From positions 1 through 64,000 of the forward strand of contig JAEYYH010000015.1 of the NCBI GenBank assembly GCA_023430885.1: a DNA stretch of 64,000 nucleotides. The letters are read 5' to 3'. The notes under the pieces were generated by a model, which had not been told where the DNA came from, did not search any database, and saw nothing but the letters and a program-made list of their open reading frames with translations. The position numbers were made by a program, and so were the translations under genes. The stretch is from Bacillota bacterium (GTDB taxonomy: Bacteria; Bacillota_I; Bacilli_A; RF39; UBA660). Below, piece by piece: positions 27,066-35,681 of this stretch; position 1 is the stretch's first letter, and the number at the start of each line of letters is the position of its first letter.

Positions 27066-28049
27066 ATGTTTTTTAAAAAACTAGCGAAACCCGTACTTCT
27101 TCTTTCACTATTAGTTAGTATTCCAACAAACACTTATGCTTATTCAGACTATCTCGCAGTAGGTGGAGACACAATAGGTATTACAATTAACACCGAAGGT
27201 ATATTAGTGGTAGGAACATACATGGTAGGTGGTAATTTACTTGCTTCTGACTCAGATATCAAAATTGGCGACGTTATTGTTTCTAGTAATAAAAGCAATA
27301 TAACTACTATTGAAGATTTTATGAATACTATTGATAGTAAAACTTGCGAAAAATTAGATGTTAAATATAAGAGAGACAATAAGACCTATAGTACTACATT
27401 AAAATTAGCTATTGATGAAAACACTTGTAAAACTGGTCTTTATGTTAAAGACAGTATTACTGGTATAGGTACACTTACGTTTATAGATCCTAATACTAAA
27501 ATATTTGGTGCATTAGGTCATGAAATATTAGAACAATCTACTGGTAAAATAGTGGATACCGAAAGTGGTACTATATTTGATTCTGAAGTTATAAATGTAG
27601 AAAAAAGTACTAATGGTACACCTGGTGAAAAGAATGCCAGGTATTATAGTTCACAGGTAGATGGAACTATATATGAAAATACTACCAAAGGTATATTTGG
27701 TTATTACTCTAGTAACATAGATAGTAGTAATTTGTATAAAGTTGCAAAAGTGCAAAATATTAAAAAAGGTGAAGCAAAAATACTGACAGTTTTATCCGGT
27801 ACTGAAATTAAAGAATATAGTATAAATATTACCAAGATTAATAATAATGGAGATACTAAAAATTTAGTGTTTGAAATAACAGATACTGATCTTTTAGAAA
27901 AAACTGGTGGCATAGTGCAAGGAATGAGTGGCTCTCCAATTATTCAAGGTGACTACATAATTGGAGCAGTAACACACGTGGTGGTTGAAAATCCTACAAA
28001 AGGGTACGGAATATTCATAACTAATATGTTGGAGGAAGCAGAAAATTAA
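27066..28049 (+). CDS. spoIVB: SpoIVB-type sporulation serine peptidase
   Basis: 327 residues: an N-terminal signal/anchor, a PDZ domain (about 35-120) and an S55 peptidase domain. The catalytic Ser is in GMSGSPI, the His in GALGHEI and the acidic partner in FEITDTD. In Bacillus SpoIVB is secreted from the forespore and triggers SpoIVFA cleavage and pro-SigK processing. It is somewhat shorter than Bacillus SpoIVB (about 426). AAGGAG precedes the ATG. Together with spoIIGA-sigE and ylbJ it indicates endospore formation. Confidence 0.95.
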   Translation: MFFKKLAKPVLLLSLLVSIPTNTYAYSDYLAVGGDTIGITINTEGILVVGTYMVGGNLLASDSDIKIGDVIVSSNKSNITTIEDFMNTIDSKTCEKLDVKYKRDNKTYSTTLKLAIDENTCKTGLYVKDSITGIGTLTFIDPNTKIFGALGHEILEQSTGKIVDTESGTIFDSEVINVEKSTNGTPGEKNARYYSSQVDGTIYENTTKGIFGYYSSNIDSSNLYKVAKVQNIKKGEAKILTVLSGTEIKEYSINITKINNNGDTKNLVFEITDTDLLEKTGGIVQGMSGSPIIQGDYIIGAVTHVVVENPTKGYGIFITNMLEEAEN

Positions 28050-28070
28050 GAGACTTAAAGTCTCTTTTTA
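28048..28070 (+). terminator. Rho-independent terminator
   Basis: AAGAGAC and GTCTCTT with a 5-base loop and a T run overlap the spoIVB stop. Confidence 0.75.
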
Positions 28071-28240
28071 TTTCAAAATAATTAATCATATAGAGTTTAC
28101 TACTAAACAATAATATAAAATAATTTAGTTTTTATAAATAATATATAAAAATAAATGCAAACTAATATAGAGATTATTATTTAAAAAATGATAATACAAT
28201 ATGTATGACAAATTATTATATAAAAGAAAGGAGTAACAAT

Positions 28241-28795
28241 ATGAAAAGAAACAACAACAAAATATTTATCATATTTGCATTAGCTATAGCTGTTACAGTG
28301 ATGTCAGTTGGTTATGCAGCGTTAGCTAATCAATTAACTATTACCGGAACATCAGGTACAGGAAATGCTTCATGGAATATATCGTTCTTGTCAATAACAA
28401 AAAATGCAACCTTATCTACAGCTAGTGCTACTGAAGTTAGTGCACCAACTGCATCCGGCTTAGCAGCTACATTTGATGTAACTGTTTCAGAACCTGGTGC
28501 TACAATCGTGTATGATATAATTGTTCAAAATACTGGTACTATAGATGCAACACTTTCAGCTATTACAGGACTATTAGAAATAAATCAAGCAGAACCAACT
28601 GCTATCACTTATACTTTTAATAGATTAAATCCCATAACTGATGAAATATTAAGTGATACTGGCGATTTATTACATGGAACAACTAATAAGTTTAGATTAA
28701 CTATCACTTGGCCATCTACCTCAACAAGTGTTCCAACTGGGACGACTTCCAAATCTGGAACAATTTATTTAGATTACGTTCAAAAAACATCTTAG
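28241..28795 (+). CDS. SipW/TasA-like secreted protein
   Basis: 184 residues. The N-terminus (basic MKRNNNK, then a hydrophobic core ending SVGYAALANQLT) is the SipW-dependent signal type, and the mature part is a TasA/CalY-like beta-sandwich (GTGNASWNISFLSI). Members build biofilm fibres or coat the cell. ATG 28241 follows AAAGGAG; an in-frame upstream extension has no ribosome site. The cluster also has a dedicated signal peptidase (29904-30875). Confidence 0.8.
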   Translation: MKRNNNKIFIIFALAIAVTVMSVGYAALANQLTITGTSGTGNASWNISFLSITKNATLSTASATEVSAPTASGLAATFDVTVSEPGATIVYDIIVQNTGTIDATLSAITGLLEINQAEPTAITYTFNRLNPITDEILSDTGDLLHGTTNKFRLTITWPSTSTSVPTGTTSKSGTIYLDYVQKTS

Positions 28796-28842
28796 TAAAT
28801 GAAGAATATAGTTATTCTTACATTCGTGAATAGGGTGATTAT

Positions 28843-29682
28843 ATGAGAAGATTAAAGAAAAGAAAAAAGAATAACTTTACTTATATGATAGCACTATACA
28901 TAATAATGCTTGTTACAATAAGTACTGCTTATTCTTTTTTAAATACTGATTTATCATTAAAAGGAAAAGCCGGCTTTTCTAAAAGTGCTTCTTACAATTA
29001 TAGCTATAAGTATGTATTGGATAATAAGTGGGGAAATTATACATATCAAATATCTTCAACAATTACATATTTAGGACAAAATGATATAACTAGTTGGAAG
29101 GCATATGTATATGTTCCAGTAGCAAGCATAGTGAATGGCTGCTACAATGCTTTGTCCTGTACTATAAATGGTAATATTATGACTGTAACAAGTCCTACAA
29201 ATTATAATCATAATTTGTCTACAAACTCAACTTTAGTTTTTTCTTTTCAATTAACTACTAATACTCCAACATATTTTGAGGAATATAGGATAATAGGAAT
29301 GAGTTTTTATTCTGGTGCTATCACAGATGATCCTAATCCGGACACCAGTCTTGATTTTGTAAGCAACACATTAAGTATAACTGGCGGATGGAATAAAGTT
29401 ACAACTTATAAGTATGTGGTAACTAATAATTCTTCTACTAAGAGTCTTGCAAAATGGTCCATTGATATAACATTCCCAAAGAACTCAACAGTAACAGCTT
29501 TTTGGGGCGGAACATACACTTATGACAAAAAAACAGGAATAATAATTGTTTCTAATCCATCATGGCCATTAACATTAGCTCCTGGGCAAACTGAGGTAGT
29601 TGAATTTTATGTAGATACCGGTTTAGCAACGGGATATATGCCTAGAGTAGGGACATTTACAGCAACAATAATATATGGTTAA
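28843..29682 (+). CDS. Secreted protein with two CBM2-like domains
   Basis: 279 residues: a basic N-terminus and a SipW-type hydrophobic segment (about 13-31, ending STAYSFLNTDL), then two domains of about 100 residues (about 46-140 and 170-279) with the Trp/Asn pattern of cellulose-binding CBM2 modules (NKWGNYTYQISSTITYLG, then SLAKWSIDITFPKNS). This suggests carbohydrate binding at the cell surface. GGTGA precedes the ATG. It lies between the TasA-like gene and the signal peptidase. Confidence 0.65.
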   Translation: MRRLKKRKKNNFTYMIALYIIMLVTISTAYSFLNTDLSLKGKAGFSKSASYNYSYKYVLDNKWGNYTYQISSTITYLGQNDITSWKAYVYVPVASIVNGCYNALSCTINGNIMTVTSPTNYNHNLSTNSTLVFSFQLTTNTPTYFEEYRIIGMSFYSGAITDDPNPDTSLDFVSNTLSITGGWNKVTTYKYVVTNNSSTKSLAKWSIDITFPKNSTVTAFWGGTYTYDKKTGIIIVSNPSWPLTLAPGQTEVVEFYVDTGLATGYMPRVGTFTATIIYG

Positions 29683-29697
29683 TATAAGGGGTATATT

Positions 29698-29823
29698 ATG
29701 AAATTTGATTTTAAAAAAACTATTCTTTATTTATTATTTATGTCATATTTAATATTTTATAGTGTTTTTAGCAACGATATTTTATCTAATAAATTTGTAA
29801 ACTTAATAAATCTGTCATTTTAA
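29698..29823 (+). CDS. N-terminal fragment of a signal peptidase (upstream of an apparent frameshift)
   Basis: 41 codons (starting MKFDFKKTILYLL) with AAGGGG at good spacing from ATG 29698. The frame ends at TAA 29821. The -1 frame stays open from 29793 and runs into the signal peptidase without a stop, giving one continuous hydrophobic N-terminus if the frame shifts near 29800-29820. This points to a frameshift mutation, a sequencing error or programmed shifting. Confidence 0.5.
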   Translation: MKFDFKKTILYLLFMSYLIFYSVFSNDILSNKFVNLINLSF

Positions 29824-29903
29824 TTATATTTTTTGTATTTGCTTTCTTTATTATTAAAACTTTTAAACAAAGAATCAAACAAGAAACTAACAAAATACAA
29901 ACT

Positions 29904-30875
29904 GTGTTTATTATTATAACAATTTATCTTATGATATATTTTTCTCTGGGATTAATAACAGGATATGGGCGTAGTATATATAATCACTCTTTATTTGGCT
30001 ATATTCAAAATATTTGGATCTATATATTTCCTATAATATGTATTGAGTATTTAATGTATATCTTTATAAAGAATAATAATAATAAATGGTTTTATATTTT
30101 AAATATATTAGTATTTTCCTTATATGATATTCCAATATACACTTTTATTAAATCTGGATATACTTTAGAAGAATTATTTACCCATAGTTGTTCAATTATA
30201 CTACCAGCTCTAGCAAGTAATGCTATTTTAATTTATTTAACAAAAACAAGCGGTTATAAAAGTACACTAACTTACTTAATTCCCCAAAAATTATTTATGA
30301 TATTTTTGCCATTACTACCAAATTTAGATTGGTATTATACTGCAATAGCAGGTACAATGCTTCCGTTTATTACATATATTTCTATAAAAGTTATTCAAGA
30401 TAAAGTTACTAATCAAGTTTCCAGAAAAAATCTGACACATCTAAATAGTGTAAGGTATATACCAGTAATTTTGATGGTAACATCATCCTTTCTATTTATA
30501 ACAGGCGTATTTAAGTATGAACCAATAGCTATTTTATCTAATAGTATGCATCCTTTATATAATAGAGGAGATGTTATAATTATAGAAAAAATGGGCATAA
30601 ATGATCTTAATAATCTTAATGAACAAGATATAATTGAGTATAATTTAAATGGTATTTTTATAGCGCACCGTATAGTAAGTGTTGAAAAACATAATGATGG
30701 CACTGTTTTATATACTACAAAAGGAGATAATAATAACACAATTGATAAAGAAAAAGTTTCTCCTAGTCAGATAAAAGGTGTTGTAAGATTTACAGTTTCA
30801 AAAATTGGTTATCCATCAGTATGGTTAAGTGAATTATTTAGTAAAAAGAATGTAACAATAGAAACTGGAAATTAA
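29904..30875 (+). CDS. ER/SipW-type signal peptidase I (frame possibly continues from 29698)
   Basis: A 323-residue frame with several membrane helices (about 1-150) and a C-terminal S26 domain. The catalytic Ser is in LSNSMHP...RGD, and the partner is His (IFIAHRIVS) instead of Lys, so it is the SipW/archaeal-ER type. TTKGDNNNT is typical. GTG 29904 has no convincing ribosome site, and the frame is open back to 29793, so the real start is probably ATG 29698 with a frame change. It should process the TasA-like and CBM2-like proteins. The DUF5305 gene follows after 19 bases. Confidence 0.8.
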   Translation: MFIIITIYLMIYFSLGLITGYGRSIYNHSLFGYIQNIWIYIFPIICIEYLMYIFIKNNNNKWFYILNILVFSLYDIPIYTFIKSGYTLEELFTHSCSIILPALASNAILIYLTKTSGYKSTLTYLIPQKLFMIFLPLLPNLDWYYTAIAGTMLPFITYISIKVIQDKVTNQVSRKNLTHLNSVRYIPVILMVTSSFLFITGVFKYEPIAILSNSMHPLYNRGDVIIIEKMGINDLNNLNEQDIIEYNLNGIFIAHRIVSVEKHNDGTVLYTTKGDNNNTIDKEKVSPSQIKGVVRFTVSKIGYPSVWLSELFSKKNVTIETGN

Positions 30876-30894
30876 GAAAGTAAGGAGATGACAT

Positions 30895-31965
30895 ATGCAG
30901 AATTGTACTAATTACCAAAGAAAAAACGTATTAAGATTAGGTGTTCGTTTAACTCTAGGTTTTGTTTTAATTGCTGCCATAATCGTCTCCTTACTACAAA
31001 TTACTCTAGCTATAATATATACAAACAAACAAACTGATAAAATTTTATATACTTATAATATTAATCAAAAAGCAGATTATAGTGTAGAATTATATGACAA
31101 TAATTTTGTTGATACAACTACCATGGAATCTGGCAAAGTATATATTTCAGATTTAGTTAAACAAGTTAATTTTAAATTTTTATATACGTATTCGGGAACA
31201 ACCAATAATGACTTCAAATATAATTATAATGTAGTTGGAAAGCTTATTGGTCAAAGCAATGCTAATGAAACCACTGAAACAGTATGGGAAAAATCATATA
31301 CTTTAGTAGAGGAAGTTACAGAAACAAAGAAACAAACTTCCAGTTTTGCAATCGATATTCCTCTTGCACTAGATTATTCTTTATATGCAAATGAAGTATC
31401 CGAATTTAAAAAAAATTTTGGAATGATACTTTCGACAAAATTACAAATTACAATGACAGTTAATGTTTTAAGTAGTTACAATGAAAAAGAAATTAGTAAT
31501 ACTCAAAAAATAATTATGTATATACCTATTGGGTTACAAGCTTTTTCTATAACAAGTGATTATAAAGAAAATACTGTAGATTATATTTATGATGTCGGTA
31601 GTCGTCTGAAGTTTTACAATGATTCTAATTTTATAATGGGAACAATCGAATTTATTATTTCTTTTTTCTTTTTTGTATATTTATTCAAACTAATATTTAA
31701 TATAAAATGTAAAAACAAATATTCTAAAAGATTAGATCAAATCTTGAAAACTTATGGTAGTATAATCGTAGAGGTTTTGAACCCAGTTAAGGAAGAAAAA
31801 TATGAAATAATTGAAGTGAAAAACTTTGATGAAATGATTGACTTAGAAGAAGAACTTCGAATACCAATTACATTTAATGAAGTTATACCAACAAGATATG
31901 GCGTATTTACTTTGTTACATAATAATACTATTTATAAATATAGTTTAAAAAATAAGGATTTATAA
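30895..31965 (+). CDS. DUF5305 family membrane protein
   Basis: 356 residues: a transmembrane helix at about 17-40, an extracellular domain of about 200 residues, a second helix at about 248-268 and a cytoplasmic domain of about 90 residues ending in YGVFTLLHNN. This arrangement matches DUF5305 proteins, which are often encoded next to SipW-type signal peptidases. Their function is unknown. AAGGAG precedes the ATG. It is the last gene of the SipW-like cluster. Confidence 0.75.
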   Translation: MQNCTNYQRKNVLRLGVRLTLGFVLIAAIIVSLLQITLAIIYTNKQTDKILYTYNINQKADYSVELYDNNFVDTTTMESGKVYISDLVKQVNFKFLYTYSGTTNNDFKYNYNVVGKLIGQSNANETTETVWEKSYTLVEEVTETKKQTSSFAIDIPLALDYSLYANEVSEFKKNFGMILSTKLQITMTVNVLSSYNEKEISNTQKIIMYIPIGLQAFSITSDYKENTVDYIYDVGSRLKFYNDSNFIMGTIEFIISFFFFVYLFKLIFNIKCKNKYSKRLDQILKTYGSIIVEVLNPVKEEKYEIIEVKNFDEMIDLEEELRIPITFNEVIPTRYGVFTLLHNNTIYKYSLKNKDL

Positions 31966-32010
31966 TTACATTTATTGAATTTTACATATCTATTATCTTT
32001 TTTGTAAAGT

Positions 32011-32033
32011 AAAAGACATTTGTCTTTTTTTTT
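32011..32033 (+). terminator. Rho-independent terminator of the SipW-like cluster
   Basis: AAAAGACA and TGTCTTTT around a very short loop, followed by more Ts. Confidence 0.75.
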
Positions 32034-32092
32034 GATATAATAAAGTTATAAAATAAGGAAGGTAAATGAATTACATTTAAGAGGTAAATATT

Positions 32093-32674
32093 ATGAAAAT
32101 TCCATTAAGATTTCAGATAACAGAATTTGATTGTGGTACATTAGCACTTCAAAATGCTATAAGTTTTTTATATGAAAGAGAGACTATTCCAGCTGATCTT
32201 ATTAGAGCAGTATCAACGTATACTTTAGATTGCTATGGCGAAGATGGTAAATTAGGAGATGGTGGTACTAGTAAAGAAGCTATGAATTTAATGACTACTT
32301 GGATAGAGGGGTATGCTAAAAGAAATTTATTTGACATTCACTGTGAGAGATATACTGATAAAGATGTTACTTTAAGTTTAATAAGAATATGTTTATTTAA
32401 AAACGGTGTCGTTTTAATAAGAACTTATCAAGTTGGTGAACACTATGCTATTGTAACGCATATAGATGATGAGTATGTTTATATATGGGATTCATATTAT
32501 TTAGATGAAGACTATTATGACCCTGATAATAAAGTTACAATAATATTTGATAAACCTTTTGATTACAATCGTAAAGTAGCATTAGATAGATTTGTATCAG
32601 AAATTAAAAAAGATTTCGCATTAGGACCAATAGAAAATAGAGAATGTGTTCTATTTAGTAGAAAACAATTTTAG
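32093..32674 (+). CDS. C39-like cysteine peptidase
   Basis: 193 residues. FDCGTLALQNA near residue 14 holds the presumed catalytic Cys, and GEHYAIVTHID contains the presumed His, followed by YIWDSYY with an Asp. This is the papain-like C39 fold, of the type not fused to a transporter. No signal peptide is seen, so it should act in the cytoplasm. GAGG precedes the ATG. folD follows 14 bases after its stop. Confidence 0.75.
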   Translation: MKIPLRFQITEFDCGTLALQNAISFLYERETIPADLIRAVSTYTLDCYGEDGKLGDGGTSKEAMNLMTTWIEGYAKRNLFDIHCERYTDKDVTLSLIRICLFKNGVVLIRTYQVGEHYAIVTHIDDEYVYIWDSYYLDEDYYDPDNKVTIIFDKPFDYNRKVALDRFVSEIKKDFALGPIENRECVLFSRKQF

Positions 32675-32688
32675 GAGATTATAAGAGT

Positions 32689-33522
32689 ATGGAAATATTA
32701 GACGGTAAAAAAGTTAGTCAAGAAAAAAGACAATATTATAAAGAAAAAATTAAGGATTTAGAAAGTAGACCTAGTCTAATAGTTCTAACAGTTAATCCTG
32801 GCGAAGCGAGTAGCATTTATATAAATCAAAAAGAAAAAGCTTGTGGGGAACTGGGAATTGATTTTAAGAAGCAAGTTTTTTTGGAAACTGTTTCCCAAGA
32901 TGAAATAATAGATATTATTCATAAATTAAATTTAGATGATAGTATTGATGGTATCCTTTTACAACTACCTATACCTTCTCATTTAAATGCCCGTGATATT
33001 ATAAATGAAATAGATCCTTCAAAGGATGTAGATGGATTAACTGATGCAAATGCTGGTGGGCTAATTCATAATCAAGATGTTTTAAAGCCATGTACAGCTC
33101 TTGGCGTTATAGATTTATTAGATGCCTATAACATAGATTTAGCTGGTAAAAATGTGTTATTAGTTGGGCGAAGTGATCTTGTAGGCAAACCTTTAATACC
33201 TTTGTTCTTAAATAGAGATTCAACAGTTACTATAGCACATAGTAAAAGTGATAATCTTAAAAAACTTGCTTTGCTTGCAGACATAATTGTAGTAGCAACG
33301 GGTAAACCCGGCTTGATTACTGATGATATGGTTAAACAAGGAGCGGTTGTAGTAGATGTTGGAATTAACAGAATAGATGGTAAAATCGTTGGTGATGTTG
33401 ATTTTGATACAGTAAAAGACAAAACATCTTATATTACACCTGTACCAGGTGGTGTAGGACCGATGACTATTGTTTCACTTATTAGAAATGTATATTTTGC
33501 GCATTTAAATAGAAAAAAATAA
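32689..33522 (+). CDS. folD: Bifunctional methylene-THF dehydrogenase/cyclohydrolase
   Basis: 277 residues. FolD interconverts 5,10-methylene-, methenyl- and 10-formyl-tetrahydrofolate with NADP. Active-site Tyr44 and Lys48 (YINQK), the PVPGGVGPMT loop and VGRSDLVGKPL are visible. AGGAG lies before the ATG. It is co-transcribed with the C39-like peptidase upstream. Confidence 0.97.
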   Translation: MEILDGKKVSQEKRQYYKEKIKDLESRPSLIVLTVNPGEASSIYINQKEKACGELGIDFKKQVFLETVSQDEIIDIIHKLNLDDSIDGILLQLPIPSHLNARDIINEIDPSKDVDGLTDANAGGLIHNQDVLKPCTALGVIDLLDAYNIDLAGKNVLLVGRSDLVGKPLIPLFLNRDSTVTIAHSKSDNLKKLALLADIIVVATGKPGLITDDMVKQGAVVVDVGINRIDGKIVGDVDFDTVKDKTSYITPVPGGVGPMTIVSLIRNVYFAHLNRKK

Positions 33523-33532
33523 GTAAATTAAT

Positions 33533-33558
33533 AAAAGAGACAATATGTCTCTTTTTTT
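33533..33558 (+). terminator. Rho-independent terminator
   Basis: AAAAGAGACA and TGTCTCTTTT with a 3-base loop and a T run. Confidence 0.8.
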
Positions 33559-33581
33559 GATATAATATATATGGTGATTGT

Positions 33582-34079
33582 ATGAACGTATATTTAAAAA
33601 AACTTAGTACTGATATAGGTGATTTAGAGTACATGATGTATCAAGAAATTCCCCAATCTGAAAATGGTGCAATTAATAATTTAAAAGGTGCAACTTTGAT
33701 AGATTATTATATTTTAATAAAAAAACGTATTTCGGAAGAATTTGCAAAACTTGATGAGCGAAACACACCTCGAATTACTTATATAATGTATGTTAATGAT
33801 TATCCAGTTGGGGAAATTATGGTAAGGCCAGTATTAAATGATTATTGGGAGACTTTTTCAGGTAATATAGGTTATAAAATAAGACCATCAGAAAGAAATA
33901 AGGGTTATGGTAATATAATATTAAAATTAGCACTTGAAGAGTGTAAAAAGCTTCATATGCATGAAGTATATTTACAGTGTCTTAAGAATAATATTTATTC
34001 AAGTAATGTTATATTAAAAAACAATGGCAAATTAATTAATGAGGATATATATACACTTTATTATAAGATAGAATTATAA
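33582..34079 (+). CDS. GNAT family N-acetyltransferase
   Basis: 165 residues. The acetyl-CoA site has the R-x-x-G-x-G pattern in SERNKGYGNIILKLAL at about 107-122, followed by VYLQCLKNN and SNVILKNNGK, a normal GNAT C-terminus. The substrate cannot be told. GGTGA lies before the ATG, 24 bases after the folD terminator. Confidence 0.85.
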   Translation: MNVYLKKLSTDIGDLEYMMYQEIPQSENGAINNLKGATLIDYYILIKKRISEEFAKLDERNTPRITYIMYVNDYPVGEIMVRPVLNDYWETFSGNIGYKIRPSERNKGYGNIILKLALEECKKLHMHEVYLQCLKNNIYSSNVILKNNGKLINEDIYTLYYKIEL

Positions 34080-34130
34080 TAAACAAATTATCCAAATCCA
34101 AATTATAAATAACATAGAAAAGGTGATAGT

Positions 34131-34775
34131 ATGGCATCAGCAATAATACATATTTGTGTTGCAAAAAAATTAAATGAAAAATTACAAAAAAGTGAAAAAA
34201 ACTTTTATTTAGGTTCGATTGCTCCTGATTTAACCAAACAAGTAGGGTTACCTAAAACATTTTCTCATTTTTTAGAAGGAACTTTGAAAGAAGATGTTCC
34301 TAATATAGAAGCATTTATAAATCTATATAGAAAAGACTTACATAAAGACTTCGAACTAGGTTATTTAGTACACTTATATACAGATAAGTTATGGTTCAAT
34401 GGTTTTTTAGATAAATTAGTATTAAATAATAGTATCAAATTAATTGATGGAACTATTATTAAGATTAAACCAGAAGAAGTAAAAGACATAATATATAATG
34501 ATTATACTAGTCTAAATATTGATTTAATTGATTATTATGATTTAGATTTATCATTATTTTATGAAGAGTTTGATTATCCTAAGAGCACTATAAAAGAAAT
34601 ACCAATGGATAAAATAAATCTTATAGTAGAGAAAATGGGAATTATTATAGAAAATTCTAAAAAAGAAAAAAATTATGTATTTGATATAAATTCAGTTGTT
34701 GACTTTATAACAAGTTCAACTGAAGAAATATATAGTTATTTAATAGAAAATAATTTAGTTAGGAGTGACGTATGA
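34131..34775 (+). CDS. Putative zinc-dependent phospholipase C-like protein
   Basis: 214 residues. The N-terminal ASAIIHICVAKKL, YLGSIAPDL and GYLVHLYTDKLWF (His/Asp-rich helices) resemble the helical fold of bacterial zinc-dependent phospholipase C and related proteins. The Asp/His residues could hold zinc. No signal peptide is seen. AAAGGTG precedes the ATG, and its TGA stop overlaps the next gene's ATG by four bases, so the two are translationally coupled. The enzymatic role is not certain. Confidence 0.5.
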   Translation: MASAIIHICVAKKLNEKLQKSEKNFYLGSIAPDLTKQVGLPKTFSHFLEGTLKEDVPNIEAFINLYRKDLHKDFELGYLVHLYTDKLWFNGFLDKLVLNNSIKLIDGTIIKIKPEEVKDIIYNDYTSLNIDLIDYYDLDLSLFYEEFDYPKSTIKEIPMDKINLIVEKMGIIIENSKKEKNYVFDINSVVDFITSSTEEIYSYLIENNLVRSDV

Positions 34776-35497
34776 AAAAAAGTCCTATAATAGGTATAGT
34801 TAGTAGATTTGATATAGATAAAATGCTTATGAATATGACAAAAATAACTGAAATAGGCGAATCGTATTTTAAAGTAATAAATAAATATGGTGGAATACCA
34901 ATTGGCATACTGCCTGTCCAAGATATCTTTTTTACTGATTTAACGCAAAAAAACGTGCCAAAACTTACTTCTTTTGAAAAGGATAAATTAATAGAAGTAA
35001 TAAAATTATGTGATGGTATATTACTTCCAGGTGGCAGTAGATGGTATGAATATGAAGAATTTATATGTGAATATGCGCATGAGCATGATATTCCAGTATT
35101 AGGCATTTGCCAAGGTATGCAGATAATGGGCTATTTAGATAGAAAAGTAAATGAAGATGAGGATGAAGAAAAAAAAGCATATAGAAATGATACTAAACTA
35201 GATCATCATGCTTTAGGAGTAAAATATGTCCATAAAGTATCTATCGAACCAGGAACTAAGTTATTTGAGATACTAGGAACAACCGAATTATCAGTTAATA
35301 GTAGACATAATTATAATATTGGAATAGCCAAAAATTTAAAAATGACCGCTATAAGCGAGGATGGAATTATTGAGGCTGTAGAAGACCCTAATTCTAGATT
35401 TTATTTAGGTGTTCAGTGGCATCCTGAACTTATGGATGAATACGATGTAAAACAAGGAAATATTATAAAAGAATTCATAAATTCCTGCAAATATTAA
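34772..35497 (+). CDS. Class I glutamine amidotransferase (gamma-glutamyl-GABA hydrolase family)
   Basis: 241 residues of the C26 peptidase family (PuuD-like). The nucleophile is the Cys of LGICQGMQ at about residue 113, and the His/Glu pair is in QWHPE. Family members hydrolyse gamma-glutamyl amides such as gamma-glutamyl-GABA. AGGAG is within the previous gene, with ATG/TGA overlap. No polyamine genes are nearby, so the substrate stays open. Confidence 0.88.
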   Translation: MKKSPIIGIVSRFDIDKMLMNMTKITEIGESYFKVINKYGGIPIGILPVQDIFFTDLTQKNVPKLTSFEKDKLIEVIKLCDGILLPGGSRWYEYEEFICEYAHEHDIPVLGICQGMQIMGYLDRKVNEDEDEEKKAYRNDTKLDHHALGVKYVHKVSIEPGTKLFEILGTTELSVNSRHNYNIGIAKNLKMTAISEDGIIEAVEDPNSRFYLGVQWHPELMDEYDVKQGNIIKEFINSCKY

Positions 35498-35522
35498 ATG
35501 TGTAGATTTCGTGAATATAACT

Positions 35523-35551
35523 TTGACATTGCATTATAGTAATGATATAAT
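35523..35551 (+). promoter_or_regulatory. Sigma-A type promoter P1
   Basis: TTGACA (35523-35528) and TATAAT (35546-35551) are separated by 17 bases, a consensus promoter. It lies upstream of the Cys-rich surface protein, in a 184-base gap. Confidence 0.75.
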
Positions 35552-35626
35552 TTATTTATAGCAATATGTATTAAAAAATATTATTTTATTGTTATTGTAT
35601 CTATTTAACACAAATGTTTTTTCAGT

Positions 35627-35654
35627 TTGACAAAGTTGATTTTTGTGCTATAAT
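35627..35654 (+). promoter_or_regulatory. Sigma-A type promoter P2, extended -10
   Basis: TTGACA (35627-35632), a 16-base spacer and TGCTATAAT. It is close to the start of the Cys-rich surface protein gene; both promoters together suggest strong expression. Confidence 0.8.
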
Positions 35655-35681
35655 AATGGCACTTAAAGGGGGAGAGTTTAT

